From an uncultured Peptococcaceae bacterium (GTDB taxonomy: Bacteria > Bacillota > Desulfotomaculia > Desulfotomaculales > Desulfocucumaceae), in the NCBI GenBank assembly GCA_958417755.1, contig CATZDY010000130.1:1-6906 (forward strand): a stretch of 6,906 nucleotides of DNA, read 5' to 3'. The notes under the pieces were generated by a model, which was not told the origin of the DNA, did no database searches, and saw only the letters and a list, made by a program, of their open reading frames with translations. The translations under genes and the position numbers were made by a program. Each line of letters starts with the position of its first letter. Within the stretch, counting starts at the first letter, position 1. This document shows, one piece after another, positions 5,705 to 6,906 of this stretch.

Positions 5705-6235
5705 GTGAATTCGTTTAACCGGGTTTTGTTAGTGCTATATGCATTGTTTACAACACTATTATTAATCATTGCTTTGCTTTTTATGTCTGGTTGGCAGATG
5801 ATGTCAACCATGTTACGAGATTTAACTTTCTATCCATTTTTTGAAGAAACCCTATGGGCTATTATTATTATATATATTTTAGCTAGTCTACATTTTGTGT
5901 GGCTTGGTTTGCGGCCAGCTCGGAAACAAGCGGTGGTGCAAGAGGGGCAATTGGGAGAAGTTCGCATTGCTTTAACTGCAGTGGAAGATTTGGTGGACAG
6001 ATTGATTATGCAAAATAGCGGGATAAAAGAAGTAAAATCAAAAGTCATGATGGTTCCGCAAGGGATAGGAATTCAAGTGAAGACTATGGTAACCCCGGAT
6101 GTACAGATTCCCGAAATGTCACAGGCAATGCAACAACAAATCAGGGATAAAGTGTTAGAAGTTACAGGAATACAAGTACAAGATATACGTATATTGGTGA
6201 GCAGCATATCTGCTCATAAACCCAGGGTTGAATAG
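5705..6235 (+). CDS. amaP: Alkaline shock response membrane anchor protein AmaP
   Basis: This 176-residue membrane protein is known in Staphylococcus aureus to tether Asp23 to the cell membrane. Two transmembrane helices are visible (about residues 7-28 and 50-69), joined by a short segment, with Arg/Lys following the second. The cytoplasmic C-terminal part (about 83-168) is itself Asp23-like: GEVRIALTAVEDLV, a valine-rich central strand, and VTGIQVQDIRILVSSI at the end. The start is GTG at 5705, because a TGA lies directly upstream in frame (5702-5704) and the resulting MNSFNRVLLVLY is typical of the family. The ribosome site is GGTGGGGG at 5687-5694, about 10 bases away. A 6-codon frame, ATG 5698 to TAA 5718, overlaps the start. 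The stop codon overlaps the ribosome site of the next gene, so translation is probably coupled. Confidence 0.92.
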   Translation: MNSFNRVLLVLYALFTTLLLIIALLFMSGWQMMSTMLRDLTFYPFFEETLWAIIIIYILASLHFVWLGLRPARKQAVVQEGQLGEVRIALTAVEDLVDRLIMQNSGIKEVKSKVMMVPQGIGIQVKTMVTPDVQIPEMSQAMQQQIRDKVLEVTGIQVQDIRILVSSISAHKPRVE

Positions 6236-6246
6236 GGAGGCCATCG

Positions 6247-6465
6247 ATGGAACTCCAAAAAATAATAGAGCTAATTGATAAAAATCGTGGTAAAGTATTG
6301 GGTGTCATACTGGGCCTACTCTTTGGCTGGTTTGCCATTTGTTATGGAATTTTTAAAGCTGTGTTTGTTTCCATATGTATTGCTGTAGGCTATTTTATCG
6401 GCAAAAAGCTGGACCAACGTTTAAACCTTAAGGATATGTTTTCAGGGATGTTTAGGGAAAAATAG
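6247..6465 (+). CDS. DUF2273 family small integral membrane protein
   Basis: This 72-residue protein has a charged N-terminus (LQKIIELIDKNRGK), a hydrophobic hairpin of two helices (about residues 16-33 and 36-52) rich in Gly, and a basic C-terminal tail. The size, layout and constant position beside amaP and Asp23 genes in Firmicutes identify the DUF2273 family. It is thought to belong to the same membrane-associated complex, but its biochemical role is unknown. GGGAGG at 6235-6240 overlaps the amaP stop and lies 6 bases before the ATG. Confidence 0.88.
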   Translation: MELQKIIELIDKNRGKVLGVILGLLFGWFAICYGIFKAVFVSICIAVGYFIGKKLDQRLNLKDMFSGMFREK

Positions 6466-6483
6466 CAGAAGGGGAGGGGACAT

Positions 6484-6906
6484 ATGGGCAGAAGACAATC
6501 CAGGGAAACCGCCCTACAAGCTATTTTTCAAGTGGATGTGGGCAGATCCGATCCTGAATTTGCGTTGAATTACTTAATACAAGATGGTATGTTAAAAAAA
6601 GAAGATGTTGCTTTTGCCAAAGAATTGTTAACAGGAACTTTAAAGCATTTGGATGAGATTGACGCAATGATTGCTTCCCAGAGCAAAGATTGGCAATTGG
6701 ATCGTTTAGCCCGGGTTGATCGCAATATTATGCGCTTGGCCATTTATGAAATATTGTATTTGGATGATATTCCCCCAGGGGTATCGGTGAATGAAGCAGT
6801 GGACATTGCCAAATTATTTGGCGGGCAAGAGTCTGGTAAATTTGTAAATGGTATATTGGGAGCTCTTTTGGTTGTAATGGAGGATAAAGTCCGGAAAACT
6901 AAAGAA
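6484..6906 (+). CDS. nusB: Transcription antitermination factor NusB (3' end beyond the window)
   Basis: 141 codons are open to the window edge with no stop codon. NusB forms a complex with NusE (ribosomal protein S10) that binds boxA RNA and prevents early termination, mainly of rRNA transcripts. Family features are the arginine-rich start MGRRQSRETALQAIFQVD, FAKELLTGTL (44-53), RLARVDRNIMRLAIYEILYL (74-93), IPPGVSVNEAVDIAKLFG (96-113) and KFVNGILGAL (119-128). The whole conserved core is present, and usual family members are 130-160 residues, so only a few tail residues should be missing. GGGGAGGGG at 6471-6479 is a strong ribosome site, 18 bases after the DUF2273 gene stop. The position after an Asp23-family gene matches the B. 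subtilis accBC-yqhY-nusB order. Confidence 0.95.
   Translation, partial: MGRRQSRETALQAIFQVDVGRSDPEFALNYLIQDGMLKKEDVAFAKELLTGTLKHLDEIDAMIASQSKDWQLDRLARVDRNIMRLAIYEILYLDDIPPGVSVNEAVDIAKLFGGQESGKFVNGILGALLVVMEDKVRKTKE

Overview
The window reads as a low-GC Firmicute, most likely an anaerobic Clostridia or Peptococcaceae-type organism. The reasons are the AT-rich spacers, the strong GGAGG-type ribosome sites, TTG and GTG starts, an OadA/PycB-type carboxyltransferase, and the gene order accB-accC / Asp23 family / amaP / DUF2273 / nusB. That order extends the accB-accC-yqhY-nusB order of Bacillus subtilis. The genus cannot be determined from the sequence. All supported genes are on the + strand.

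Layout: (1) 21-3284 is a biotin-dependent carboxylase operon. It holds a carboxyltransferase of the oxaloacetate decarboxylase alpha / pyruvate carboxylase B type, fused in frame to a complete AccB-type biotin carboxyl carrier protein, followed by biotin carboxylase accC. A strong rho-independent terminator (3325-3370) closes it. (2) 3371-5191 is an insert relative to the usual gene order. It holds a 276-base AT-rich leader with a long inverted repeat, an orphan BMP-family substrate-binding lipoprotein (3647-4753), an imperfect hairpin, and a short, apparently frameshifted gene remnant (4895-5066). (3) 5192-6906 is a new transcription unit with an excellent extended -10 promoter. It drives an Asp23/YqhY protein, its membrane anchor AmaP, a small DUF2273 membrane protein and nusB, which is still open at the window edge.

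How the genes fit together: AccC should carboxylate biotin on the carrier domain encoded by the first gene. The fused carboxyltransferase would use that carboxyl group in pyruvate/oxaloacetate chemistry. The most striking signal is a near-perfect Shine-Dalgarno and ATG inside the first gene (1414-1430), exactly where a free-standing 163-residue AccB would begin. One gene may therefore make both a fused pyruvate/oxaloacetate enzyme subunit and a free AccB for acetyl-CoA carboxylase. The downstream Asp23/YqhY-AmaP-DUF2273 set is a cell-envelope module. Its B. subtilis relative YqhY is linked to control of acetyl-CoA carboxylase, so the neighbourhood is coherent even though terminators and the inserted lipoprotein gene split it into separate transcripts.

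I saw no tRNA, rRNA, CRISPR array or insertion sequence. The function claims rest on motif recognition by eye, not on database searches.
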